A DNA stretch of 64,000 bases from Clostridium_AW sp963515715 (GTDB taxonomy: Bacteria > Bacillota > Clostridia > Clostridiales > Clostridiaceae): assembly GCF_963515715.1 (NCBI RefSeq), contig NZ_CAUPZS010000001.1, forward strand, positions 1 through 64,000, given 5' to 3'. This document shows, one piece after another, positions 53,423 to 61,935 of this stretch. Both the position numbers and the translations under genes were made by a program. Position 1 is the first letter of the stretch. Every line of letters starts with the position of its first letter. The notes under the pieces are model-generated. The model had not been told where the DNA came from. It saw nothing but the letters and a program-made list of their open reading frames with translations, and searched no databases.

Positions 53423-53459
53423 ATTTTACAGAAAATTAATATAAATATATAAAAACCTA

Positions 53460-53490
53460 TTGACCATTACCTAACGTCATGGGTTAAAAT
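53460..53490 (+). promoter_or_regulatory. MerR-type promoter with 19-bp spacer and operator
   Basis: TTGACC (53460-53465), a 19-bp spacer, TAAAAT (53485-53490). The long spacer contains the dyad ACCTAACGTCATGGGT (53469-53484), like operators of TipAL/Mta-type MerR activators. It drives the MerR-methyltransferase gene, so autoregulation is likely. Confidence 0.8.
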
Positions 53491-53510
53491 GATTATTAGA
53501 GGTGAGTAAT

Positions 53511-54710
53511 TTGTATAAGGAGGATGAAGAATTATATACCGTAGGCCAATTTGCTAAAAAAGCTGGGGTTACCATTAGAACTTTAAGATTTTATGATAAG
53601 ATAAGTTTACTTAAACCTTCTAACTATAGTGAATTAGGATATAGACTTTATAATAAGCAAGATTTCGGTAGGCTTCAAAAAATCCTTACATTAAAATTTA
53701 TAGGTTTATCTCTTGAAGAAATAGGGGATATTATGAAATATGATATAGATGATAATGATTTTAAAAAATCCCTTAATATTCAAAAAAAAATCATAGAAGA
53801 AAAAATTCAACATATGTTCAATGTACTAAAAGCTATAGATGAAACTTTAGTTATGGTACAAAAAGAAGATAATTTAAATTGGGATAAATTTATAAATGTA
53901 ATTAATTTAATAAATATGGATAAAAAATGGATTGAACAGTATAAAAATGCCTCGAACTTAAGAGCTAGAATAAACATACATGAAAAGTTTAGCAGTAATG
54001 CCCAAGGGTGGATGCCATGGTATTTTACCAAGCTTAATATAGCAGAGGAAGCTAATATACTAGAACTTGGGTGTGGTGATGGAAGTCTATGGTTGAAAAA
54101 TATTGATAAAGTACCTAAGAGTTGGAATATAAGCCTAACGGATTTCTCACAAGGTATGCTAAATGATACAAGAAATAATTTGGAGAAATGGGAAAATAGG
54201 TTTAACTTTGCTGTGGTAGATGCTCACGATTTGCCTTATAGTGATGGTAGCTTTGATATTATAATAGCAAATCACATGCTTTATCATTTAGGAGATTTAC
54301 ACAAGTCTCTATCAGAGGTGAAAAGAGTATTAAAACCTGGAGGGCAATTTTATGCTTCTACTGTAGGGAAAAACCACATGAAGGAAATGAGAGATATAAT
54401 AGCACAGGTAGATAAGAGTTTGCTTGATATGGAGGGTTTTACTCTTACAGAAAAATTTCAGCTTGAAAATGGAGAGGACATACTTAAAAGTTGGTTTAGA
54501 GATATAGAAATGGATAGATATGAGGATAGTTTAATGGTTACTGAAAGTTCTGCTATCATGGATTATATATTTTCTATGCCAGGTAATATAAAAAACAATT
54601 TTAGTAAAGATAAATTTACTAAACTAGAAGATAAGATGAAAAAAATAATAAAAGAAAAAGGTAACATATACATAAGCAAAGATACAGGCTTTTTTAAAGC
54701 TATAAAATAA
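53511..54710 (+). CDS. MerR regulator fused to a SAM-dependent methyltransferase
   Basis: A 399-aa two-domain protein. Residues 8-75 are a MerR winged helix (YTVGQFAKKAGVTIRTLRFYDKISLLKPS) followed by a dimer helix to about 125; from about 165 to the end is a class I methyltransferase with LELGCGDGSL (motif I), DAHDLPYSDGSFDIIIANHMLYHL and VKRVLKPGGQFYAS. TTG at 53511 is chosen as AGAGGTGA lies 5 nt upstream; a GTG at 53502 overlaps that site. The sensed ligand and the methyl acceptor are unknown. Confidence 0.88.
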   Translation: MYKEDEELYTVGQFAKKAGVTIRTLRFYDKISLLKPSNYSELGYRLYNKQDFGRLQKILTLKFIGLSLEEIGDIMKYDIDDNDFKKSLNIQKKIIEEKIQHMFNVLKAIDETLVMVQKEDNLNWDKFINVINLINMDKKWIEQYKNASNLRARINIHEKFSSNAQGWMPWYFTKLNIAEEANILELGCGDGSLWLKNIDKVPKSWNISLTDFSQGMLNDTRNNLEKWENRFNFAVVDAHDLPYSDGSFDIIIANHMLYHLGDLHKSLSEVKRVLKPGGQFYASTVGKNHMKEMRDIIAQVDKSLLDMEGFTLTEKFQLENGEDILKSWFRDIEMDRYEDSLMVTESSAIMDYIFSMPGNIKNNFSKDKFTKLEDKMKKIIKEKGNIYISKDTGFFKAIK

Positions 54711-54740
54711 ATATGATTATAATATAAAGGAGTGTTAATT

Positions 54741-55916
54741 ATGGGAAAAAAGATACCTTTTTCACCACCAGATATAACTAGAGAAGAAATTGATGAAGTG
54801 GTGAAAGTATTAGAATCAGGATGGATTACTTCGGGACCAAAAGTTTTAGAATTTGAAGAATCCATGAAAAAGTTTTGCCAATCTAACTATGCAGTAGCGG
54901 TTAATAGTGCAACGGCTGGAATGGAGTTATTATTAAAGGTATTGGATATAAAAGAGGGAGATGAGGTAATAACCACACCTTATACCTATACAGCAACTTC
55001 AAATGTTATAGTGCATAGGGGCATAAAACCAACCTTCGTTGATGTAGAAAAGGACAGCTTTCTGATTGACATAGATGCAATTGAAAAAGCTATAACTCCT
55101 AAAACAAAAGTAATTATGCCAGTGGATTATGCAGGTGTACCATTAGATTATGATAAGCTTAAAAATATGTTAAAGAGAATAGGAAGAGAGGATATAATAA
55201 CTATATGTGACTCAGCCCATTCCTATGGAGGAGCATATAAAGGAAAAAAAGTAGGTACTCAATGTGACTTTCACGTATTCTCCTTTCATGCAGTAAAGAA
55301 TTTAACTACTGCTGAAGGAGGAGGAATAACTTTTAATGATAATAATTTTAAGGGAAAAGAAGATTTGCATAGAGAACTTAAAATAACAGCTCTTCACGGA
55401 CAGACTAAAGATGCTCTTTCAAAGATGAAAGCAGGAGCATGGAAATATGATATAATAACAGATGGATTTAAATGCAATATGACAGATATTATGGCTGCTA
55501 TTGGAGTAGTTCAGATGAAACGCTATGAAAGCATGATAGATCATAGAAGAAAGATATTTGAAGTTTATAATAATAATTTAAAAGACAAAGAATGGGCTAT
55601 TATTCCTTTTAGTAAAAATGATATAATGGAATCGTGTTACCATCTATATCCTTTAAGAATAAAAGGTTTTGAAGAAGAAAGCAGAGATAAAGTTATTCAA
55701 ACTTTAGCAGATAAAGATATAGCTACTAATGTACACTTTATACCTGTTCCTATGTTAAGTCTTTATAAAAACTTAGGATATAATGTTCAGGATTATCCAA
55801 ATGCTTATGATCAATATAAAAATGAAATAAGCTTGCCAGTATACTCTACTTTAGCATTAGAAGATGCCGATTATTTAGTTAAAGAGCTTATAAAAGCTGT
55901 AGAAGAGTTATTATAA
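54741..55916 (+). CDS. DegT/DnrJ/EryC1/StrS family aminotransferase
   Basis: PLP-dependent sugar aminotransferase (PseC/ArnB-like), 391 aa, converting a 4-keto nucleotide sugar to an amino sugar with glutamate. Seen: NSATAGMELLLK, TTPYTYTATSNVIVHRG, ICDSAHSYGG, and the PLP Lys in FHAVKNLTTAEGG. AAAGGAG precedes the ATG at 54741. The next gene is a second family member; no dehydratase or glycosyltransferase is adjacent, so the sugar is unknown. Confidence 0.9.
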   Translation: MGKKIPFSPPDITREEIDEVVKVLESGWITSGPKVLEFEESMKKFCQSNYAVAVNSATAGMELLLKVLDIKEGDEVITTPYTYTATSNVIVHRGIKPTFVDVEKDSFLIDIDAIEKAITPKTKVIMPVDYAGVPLDYDKLKNMLKRIGREDIITICDSAHSYGGAYKGKKVGTQCDFHVFSFHAVKNLTTAEGGGITFNDNNFKGKEDLHRELKITALHGQTKDALSKMKAGAWKYDIITDGFKCNMTDIMAAIGVVQMKRYESMIDHRRKIFEVYNNNLKDKEWAIIPFSKNDIMESCYHLYPLRIKGFEEESRDKVIQTLADKDIATNVHFIPVPMLSLYKNLGYNVQDYPNAYDQYKNEISLPVYSTLALEDADYLVKELIKAVEELL

Positions 55917-55937
55917 CTTAGAGGAGGATTATTATTT

Positions 55938-57059
55938 ATGGAAGTTAATTTTTATACGTCTCAAAGAGAATATTCAGCTAAGAGGGAAGAATTTCAACAA
56001 GCCATTGAAAATGTACTTAAGGATGGAATAGCTACTCTTGGCCAAGAAGTTAAAGATCTTGAAAAATCAATAGGAAATTTTACTGGAGCAAAGCATGCAA
56101 TTGGAGTAGCATCAGGAACAGATGGTTTGATTCTTACATCAGACATATTAGGATATAAGAATGGAAAAGAAGTTATAACATCACCATTTACTTTCCTAGC
56201 ATCCACATCTTGTATAGCAAGATATGGTGGGAAGCCAGTATTTGTAGATATAGATCCAGAAACTTTTAATATAGATACTACAAAAATAGAAGAGAAAATT
56301 ACAAAAGATACTGTAGGATTGCTACCAATTCATCTTTTCTGTCAAATGGCTAACATGGATGATATAATGGATATTGCAAAAAAACATAACCTATCTGTAT
56401 TAGAAGATGCTGCAGAAGCCTTTGGAATGAGATGGAAAGGAAAAGGAGACACTTATAGACATGCAGGAGCTATAGGAGATATGGGGATTTTTTCATTCTT
56501 CCCAACTAAAACTTTGGGAGCTTATGGTGATGGAGGAATGATTATAACAAATGATGATAAATTAGCTGAATTGACTAAAATATATAGAGTTCATGGAGCT
56601 AAAGCAAAATATCATTATGAATACATAGGATATAATTCAAGATTAGATACAATGCAGGCAGCCATACTACTTGTAAAAATGAGATATATTAATGAAGCTA
56701 TTAAGAGAAGAGAAGAAATAGCAAATCTTTATAAAGAAAGATTAAAAGACATAGAAGAATTAAAGCTTCCAATTATTAAGGGAGATCAGATGCCGGTTTA
56801 TTATGTATTTAATATACTTTGCGAAAAAAGAGATGAATTAAATGCATTCCTAAAGAAAAGTGGTATAGGAACAAGTATTTACTATCCAATGCCATTGCAT
56901 CTTCAAAATTGCTTTAGTTATTTAGGATATAAAAAGGGAGATTTCCCAGTAGCTGAAAAAGTATGTGGAGAAATTCTTGCTTTACCAATATATCCTGAAA
57001 TAAAAGATGAAGAAGTAGAATATGTATGTGAAAAAATAAGAGAGTTTTATAAAAAATAA
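55938..57059 (+). CDS. DegT/DnrJ/EryC1/StrS family aminotransferase
   Basis: A second PLP sugar aminotransferase, 373 aa, of the QdtB/FdtB/WlbE-like branch: GVASGTDGLIL, TSPFTFLASTSCIARYGGKPVFVDID, EDAAEAFGM, and the PLP Lys in FFPTKTLGAYGDGGMI. Starts 22 bp after the previous gene behind AGAGGAGG, so the two are cotranscribed and presumably act on related sugars. They differ enough not to be a recent duplication. Confidence 0.9.
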   Translation: MEVNFYTSQREYSAKREEFQQAIENVLKDGIATLGQEVKDLEKSIGNFTGAKHAIGVASGTDGLILTSDILGYKNGKEVITSPFTFLASTSCIARYGGKPVFVDIDPETFNIDTTKIEEKITKDTVGLLPIHLFCQMANMDDIMDIAKKHNLSVLEDAAEAFGMRWKGKGDTYRHAGAIGDMGIFSFFPTKTLGAYGDGGMIITNDDKLAELTKIYRVHGAKAKYHYEYIGYNSRLDTMQAAILLVKMRYINEAIKRREEIANLYKERLKDIEELKLPIIKGDQMPVYYVFNILCEKRDELNAFLKKSGIGTSIYYPMPLHLQNCFSYLGYKKGDFPVAEKVCGEILALPIYPEIKDEEVEYVCEKIREFYKK

Positions 57060-57080
57060 TAAAGTAATAAAATAATAATG

Positions 57081-57125
57081 AAAAAGACTGTTGATAGCAT
57101 GTGTTATTAACAGTCTTTTTATTGT
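57081..57125 (+). terminator. terminator after the aminotransferase pair
   Basis: AAAAAGACTGTT (57081-57092) pairs perfectly with AACAGTCTTTTT (57109-57120). Confidence 0.85.
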
Positions 57126-57202
57126 TGGGAAAAACTATAGAGGATAAATAAAATATAAAATGAACAAAATATTATTGAACTCTAGGAAAGGAGTGAATAG
57201 CA

Positions 57203-57370
57203 ATGGGAAAGAAAAAAGATAAACATGAAGCTTCTGTAGAGTTTGCTAAAGAATTATTAGGAGAAGGAACGGGAATGGAAGAAATAGTTGAGAGAACGGG
57301 ATTAAATCATTCTCAGATAAAAAAGGTAATGTTAAAGATGGAAAGAGGAGTAATAAATAACTTAAAGTAG
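57203..57370 (+). CDS. small helix-turn-helix-like protein, 55 aa
   Basis: ATG at 57203 behind AAAGGAG opens a 55-codon frame: basic start MGKKKDKHEA, then FAKELLGEGTGMEEIVERTGLNHSQIKKVMLKMERG, whose spacing fits a helix-turn-helix. A similar motif ends the SwrB-position protein at 35671. Family not recognised. It is followed 16 bp later by another small gene. Confidence 0.65.
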   Translation: MGKKKDKHEASVEFAKELLGEGTGMEEIVERTGLNHSQIKKVMLKMERGVINNLK

Positions 57371-57386
57371 ATAAGGAGAGATTCTT

Positions 57387-57578
57387 GTGGCGTTAAAAGA
57401 TATAAATGATAGAGAGAATTTTATAAATAAGTTAGAGGAAAAATTTAATGGAATAGATAGGGAAAGCGAAATATCTATACTTCAAAATACTCAAGAATTA
57501 GGTAACTCTTTAAGTTTTAATAATATGATAACTCCCAGACCATTTCCATTTAATGAAAATGAAGAAAATTCCCATTAA
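57387..57578 (+). CDS. small hypothetical protein, 63 aa
   Basis: GTG start at 57387 behind AAGGAGAG. The product is soluble and acidic (MALKDINDRENFINKLEEKFNG; end PRPFPFNENEENSH). No family recognised. Probably cotranscribed with the preceding small gene, and separate from mraZ, which has its own promoter. Confidence 0.6.
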   Translation: MALKDINDRENFINKLEEKFNGIDRESEISILQNTQELGNSLSFNNMITPRPFPFNENEENSH

Positions 57579-57702
57579 TGAACTTTATGGAAGGCTATTT
57601 CATTGCTTTAGACAGTGGAATAGCTTTGGATTTTTTTGCCATTGTATTTCATTAAAAATTTTATTAAAAAATTTATTAAAATCACTTTAAAAGAAGGAAT
57701 TT

Positions 57703-57753
57703 TTGGTTTATTATAGAATTGTACATATAGTGGTTGAAAGTGGTTTAAAGTGG
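57703..57753 (+). promoter_or_regulatory. mraZ promoter with three MraZ boxes
   Basis: TTGGTT (57703-57708), 17 bp, TATAGT (57726-57731). Three boxes repeat at 10-bp intervals: ATAGTGG (57727-57733), AAAGTGG (57737-57743) and AAAGTGG (57747-57753), the pattern bound by MraZ. The first overlaps the -10, so MraZ should repress the dcw cluster. Confidence 0.82.
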
Positions 57754-57780
57754 AGGAAAATAGTTTGTAGGGGTGTAAAA

Positions 57781-58209
57781 ATGTTTATAGGGGAGTACAT
57801 ACACGGAATTGATTCTAAAAATAGAATAATAATCCCCTCTAAGTTCAGAGAAAACCTGGGTGATAAATTTATTTTAACTAAGGGTTTGGATGGATGTCTT
57901 TACATATACCCTATGGAAGAGTGGAATATATTAGAAGAGAAGTTGAAAAAACTCCCTTTAACAAGTAAAGATGCCAGAGCTTTTTCCAGATTCTTTTTTT
58001 CAGGAGCTAATGAAATAGTAGTAGATAAGCAAGGAAGAGCACTTATACCTCAGAATCTTTTTGAGTATGCTAATATACAAAAAGAAATAGTAAGTATAGG
58101 TGTACTGAATAGAATTGAAATTTGGAGCAAAGAAAAATGGGAAGATTATAATGAATCTAATATAGATTTCGATGAGATTGCAGAGAAAATGAGTGAGCTA
58201 GGAATATAA
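57781..58209 (+). CDS. mraZ: transcriptional regulator MraZ
   Basis: AbrB-like DNA-binding protein of 142 aa with two SpoVT/AbrB repeats: MFIGEYIHGIDSKNRIIIPSKFRE and EIVVDKQGRALIPQNL, with the DxxGR-type motifs. It controls the dcw cluster. ATG at 57781 follows GTAGGGGTG; upstream in-frame starts fall in the promoter and boxes. Confidence 0.96.
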   Translation: MFIGEYIHGIDSKNRIIIPSKFRENLGDKFILTKGLDGCLYIYPMEEWNILEEKLKKLPLTSKDARAFSRFFFSGANEIVVDKQGRALIPQNLFEYANIQKEIVSIGVLNRIEIWSKEKWEDYNESNIDFDEIAEKMSELGI

Positions 58210-58230
58210 ATTAAGAATGGAGTAATATAT

Positions 58231-59163
58231 ATGGAATTTAATCACGTATCAGTATTATTAAATGAATGTTTAGAAGGATTGAATATAAAAGAAAATGGTA
58301 TATATGTAGATTGCACATTAGGTGGAGGAGGACATTCATCTGAGATACTAAAAAGATTATCAAAGGAAGGTACTTTGATTGGAATTGATCAAGATGAAGA
58401 TGCTTTAAGAGCTGCAAAGGAAAGACTTAAAGATTTTGATAATGTAATTTATGTGCACAATAATTTTTATAATATCGATTCTATATTAAATGAATTAAAT
58501 ATAGATAAAGTGGATGGTATATTAATGGATTTAGGTGTTTCTTCCTATCAATTAGATAGAGGAGAAAGAGGCTTTAGCTATATGAAGGATGCTCCATTAG
58601 ATATGAGAATGAATAGAAAAGAAGAAGTAGATGCTTATTATATCGTAAATAATTACTCTGAAAAGGATTTGGAAAGAATAATTAGAGATTATGGTGAAGA
58701 AAGATTTGCAAAAAGAATAGCTAAATTTATAGTGGAAAAAAGAAATACGCAGGAAATTAAAACTACAGGAGAATTAACAGAAATAATCAAAGAAGCCATA
58801 CCTGCTAAATTCAGGAGGGAAGGGCCTCATCCAGCAAAGAGAACATTTCAAGCTATAAGGATTGAAGTGAATAGAGAATTGGATATTTTAAATAAAGCCG
58901 TAGAAGACAGCGTTGAGCATTTATCTGAAAATGGAAGAATAGCCATTATAACGTTTCATTCATTAGAAGATAGAATAATAAAGAATAAGTATAAAGATTT
59001 AGAAAATCGTTGCAGCTGTCCTAGAGACTTTCCTATATGCGTATGTGGTAATATACCTAAATTAAAAATAATAAGTAGAAAACCTATAGAACCATCAAAG
59101 GAAGAAATTGAAATAAATCCAAGAAGTAGAAGTGCAAAATTGAGAGTGGGAGAAAAAATATAA
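58231..59163 (+). CDS. rsmH: 16S rRNA (cytosine(1402)-N(4))-methyltransferase
   Basis: SAM-dependent rRNA methyltransferase of 310 aa: VSVLLNECLEGLNIKENGIYVDCTLGGGGHS at the start, DQDEDAL, MDLGVSSYQLD, FHSLEDRIIK and the C-terminal RSRSAKLRV. Second gene of the dcw cluster, 21 bp after mraZ. Confidence 0.97.
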   Translation: MEFNHVSVLLNECLEGLNIKENGIYVDCTLGGGGHSSEILKRLSKEGTLIGIDQDEDALRAAKERLKDFDNVIYVHNNFYNIDSILNELNIDKVDGILMDLGVSSYQLDRGERGFSYMKDAPLDMRMNRKEEVDAYYIVNNYSEKDLERIIRDYGEERFAKRIAKFIVEKRNTQEIKTTGELTEIIKEAIPAKFRREGPHPAKRTFQAIRIEVNRELDILNKAVEDSVEHLSENGRIAIITFHSLEDRIIKNKYKDLENRCSCPRDFPICVCGNIPKLKIISRKPIEPSKEEIEINPRSRSAKLRVGEKI

Positions 59164-59197
59164 ATATATGTTCTAATTAAAAAAGGGAGTGAATAAA

Positions 59198-59644
59198 GTG
59201 ATAATAACTGATAAAAATGAATACATAAATGGAAGTACCGTACTTGCTCCTAATTCGTATCCAAAGGTGAAAAAGGATACGAAAGAAAAGGTAACTATTG
59301 ATAGAAAAGCTTTGATCGAAGAAAGAAACAAAAGAACTAAGAGTAAACTTAAAGTTATAAGAAATATATCGCTTGTATTCATAGTAGGAGTAACAATAGT
59401 AGGAAGATATGGCCAAATATATAATATGCAAAGACAATTAAATACCTTAAACACAAAAATAAGTGATATAAATAAAGATAATGAAAATTTAAGAATAGAG
59501 CTTGTAAAATACAGTAACTTAAGTTTAATTGAAGAAATAGCTACAACTAAGCTGAAAATGATTAAACCAACAAAAGCAGATATTATGTACGTTGATATGA
59601 CAAAAGATGCAATAAAAGAAGGAGAGAATGTGAATAAGAAATAG
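59198..59644 (+). CDS. ftsL: FtsL/DivIC-like cell division protein
   Basis: A 148-aa bitopic protein: basic cytoplasmic part (about 1-50), one membrane helix near 52-70 (IRNISLVFIVGVTIVGRYG), then an extracellular leucine-zipper coiled coil (MQRQLNTLNTKISDINKDNENLRIEL). Length and place between rsmH and ftsI fit FtsL. GTG at 59198 is 8 nt after AAGGGAG; a GTG at 59189 overlaps the site. Confidence 0.85.
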   Translation: MIITDKNEYINGSTVLAPNSYPKVKKDTKEKVTIDRKALIEERNKRTKSKLKVIRNISLVFIVGVTIVGRYGQIYNMQRQLNTLNTKISDINKDNENLRIELVKYSNLSLIEEIATTKLKMIKPTKADIMYVDMTKDAIKEGENVNKK

Positions 59645-59670
59645 CAAGAGATTTTAGCGGAGGTATAATT

Positions 59671-61863
59671 TTGAACAAAAAAGTATACAGGGATAGAGTT
59701 AAAATAAAGAAAAGAATGTTTTTAATACTGTTGGGATTATCTTTTGCATTTATTGCCCTTATAGGAAGGCTTGGATTTTTAATGGTATACAAGGGTAAGG
59801 AGTATAAGAAGTTAGCTATTAACCAATGGACTAGTGAGGTGAAAATAGCGGCTAAAAGAGGACGGATTTTAGATAGAAATGGGAATGAGCTCGCTATTAG
59901 CGCTAATGTTTATAGAGTAGACTTGGATTTAAATACTCTAAGACAAACCATGAAAAAGAACGAAATTACTGATAAAGAAGTAGCGTCACAATTAGCCCAA
60001 GCTTTAGAAATGGAACAGGATGATGTTCTAAAAATTATAAATAAGAAGTTTCCTAATGGATTACCATACGGTTCTGCTACCTTAAAGAGAAGAATAGAGA
60101 AGCCCATAGCAGATAAAGTAAGAGAGTTAAATTTAAGAGGAGTATTAGTTTCGGCAGATACAAAGAGATATTATCCTAATGATAACTTTTTAGCTCATGT
60201 ATTAGGACATACTAACTCCGATGGGGATGGTTTAACTGGAATAGAAATGCAATACAATTCAATATTATCAGGAAAACCAGGAAATAGAATAGCTGAAATG
60301 GATAGCGCTAGAATTAGTGAACTGCCATATGTAATTTCTGAGTTTACTGAGCCGGAAAATGGAAAAGATGTTGTTTTAACAATAGATGAAATGATTCAAC
60401 ACTTTGCAGAAAAAGCTGCTGACCAAGCATTAAAGGATAACAAAGCTAAAGCGGTTACAATTATAGTTACGAATCCTAGTAATGGAGAAATATTAGCAAT
60501 GGTCAATAAACCTGATTATAATTCTAATAATCCTTGGATAGAAGGTAAGACTGGAGACGAGCTTCAAGCAGCATGGAGAAATAGAGCAGTTAGTGATACT
60601 TTTGAACCTGGATCTATTTTTAAAGCTTTAACTATGTCGGCAGTCCTTGATGAAAAAATATCTCCGGCTGGTGAAACATTTAACTGTAATGGGTTTACTA
60701 CCATTGGTAAAAATACAATAAAGTGTTGGAATTGGTATAATGGAGGTCATGGTTCTCAAAGCCTTGAGGATATAATAAAAAATTCCTGTAATGTTGGTTT
60801 TGCAGAATTAGGAAGAAGATTAGGAAAAGAAAAATTAGCTTCATACATAAATAAATATGGATTTGGTCAAGTAACTGGCATAGACCTTCCAGGAGAAGCT
60901 AAAGGTATAGTAAAAAAGGCAGATAAAATGGCTGAAATAGACTTGGCTACTATAGCCTTTGGACAGGCAAATACCGTTTCAGCAGTACAATACATTACTG
61001 CTTTTAATGCAGCAATTAATGGTGGAAAATGGATAAGGCCACACTTATTAAAAGAAGTTTCTCATTATGATGAGGATACTAATAAATATATTGTAGATAA
61101 AAAATTTGATAATTATGGAGAAAAGCAAATAATTAGTACTGAGACATCAAAAACTTTAAGAGGCTTTTTAGAGAAGGTTGTAACTGAAGGAGGAAGTAAG
61201 AATGCTTTTATAGAAGGATATAGAATTGGAGGAAAAACAGGTACAGCCCAAAAACCTATTGGGGGCAGATATGTACAGGGTAAGTATATATCTTCCTTTG
61301 CTGGAATGGCTCCAGTGGATGAACCAATAATTTCATTACTTGTATCTATAGATGAGCCTGATCCATCAAATTATTATGGAGGGCAAATAGCAGCGCCAGT
61401 TGGACAACAGGTATTTAATGATATTTTTAATTATTTAGCACTGAAGAGTGATGCTACTTCTGAAGAAGTTGCAGAAAGCCTTAAGAAAGATGTGATAATA
61501 CCTGAAGTAAGGGGATTAAAGAAAAGTGAAGGATTAAAGGTTTTAAAAGATCAGGGTTTAGATTATAAAATTGATGCAGAAGGCGAGTATATTGTGGATA
61601 TAAACCCAAAACCTGGATATACTGTAAAAGAAGGAAGTAAAATACTACTTTACACAGGAAGCACTGATAATTATAATAAAGTAGTAGTAGTTCCTAGATT
61701 AACAGGATACACAGCAGAAAGAGCTTCTCAAATTCTTGATAGTATAGGGCTTAAAGGCAGCTACTCAGGATATGGATTGATTTATGAGCAGAACATAAAA
61801 GAGGGTCAAGAGGTCAATAAAGGAACTACAGTGTACCTAAAATTAGAAGAAGTTATTGAGTAA
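59671..61863 (+). CDS. spoVD: penicillin-binding protein, SpoVD/FtsI type
   Basis: Class B transpeptidase of 730 aa: membrane helix near 12-33, dimerisation domain from about 50, transpeptidase with Ser315 in GSIFK (SxxK), SCN in IIKNSCNVGF and KTG in GGKTGTAQ, and two C-terminal PASTA domains (about 608-665 and 670-728). The PASTA pair is typical of SpoVD and clostridial FtsI; in clostridia the gene at this site can serve division, spore cortex, or both. TTG start at 59671 behind CGGAGG. Confidence 0.93.
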   Translation: MNKKVYRDRVKIKKRMFLILLGLSFAFIALIGRLGFLMVYKGKEYKKLAINQWTSEVKIAAKRGRILDRNGNELAISANVYRVDLDLNTLRQTMKKNEITDKEVASQLAQALEMEQDDVLKIINKKFPNGLPYGSATLKRRIEKPIADKVRELNLRGVLVSADTKRYYPNDNFLAHVLGHTNSDGDGLTGIEMQYNSILSGKPGNRIAEMDSARISELPYVISEFTEPENGKDVVLTIDEMIQHFAEKAADQALKDNKAKAVTIIVTNPSNGEILAMVNKPDYNSNNPWIEGKTGDELQAAWRNRAVSDTFEPGSIFKALTMSAVLDEKISPAGETFNCNGFTTIGKNTIKCWNWYNGGHGSQSLEDIIKNSCNVGFAELGRRLGKEKLASYINKYGFGQVTGIDLPGEAKGIVKKADKMAEIDLATIAFGQANTVSAVQYITAFNAAINGGKWIRPHLLKEVSHYDEDTNKYIVDKKFDNYGEKQIISTETSKTLRGFLEKVVTEGGSKNAFIEGYRIGGKTGTAQKPIGGRYVQGKYISSFAGMAPVDEPIISLLVSIDEPDPSNYYGGQIAAPVGQQVFNDIFNYLALKSDATSEEVAESLKKDVIIPEVRGLKKSEGLKVLKDQGLDYKIDAEGEYIVDINPKPGYTVKEGSKILLYTGSTDNYNKVVVVPRLTGYTAERASQILDSIGLKGSYSGYGLIYEQNIKEGQEVNKGTTVYLKLEEVIE

Positions 61864-61867
61864 TATT

Positions 61868-61895
61868 ACAGTGAACGGCCATTTCCGTTCACTGT
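61868..61895 (+). other. hairpin between spoVD and murE
   Basis: ACAGTGAACGG (61868-61878) pairs perfectly with CCGTTCACTGT (61885-61895) around CCATTT. No T run follows, so full termination is unlikely; it may partly attenuate or process the transcript. Confidence 0.6.
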
Positions 61896-61935
61896 TGCAT
61901 TGTAAACTTACATAGTGGTTTTAAGAGGTGAAAAA

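Noticed and set aside
57703..57780. N-terminal extension of MraZ from TTG 57703
   Set aside because: That TTG is the -35 box and the extension covers the -10 and MraZ boxes; ATG 57781 has its own ribosome site and the family N-terminus.
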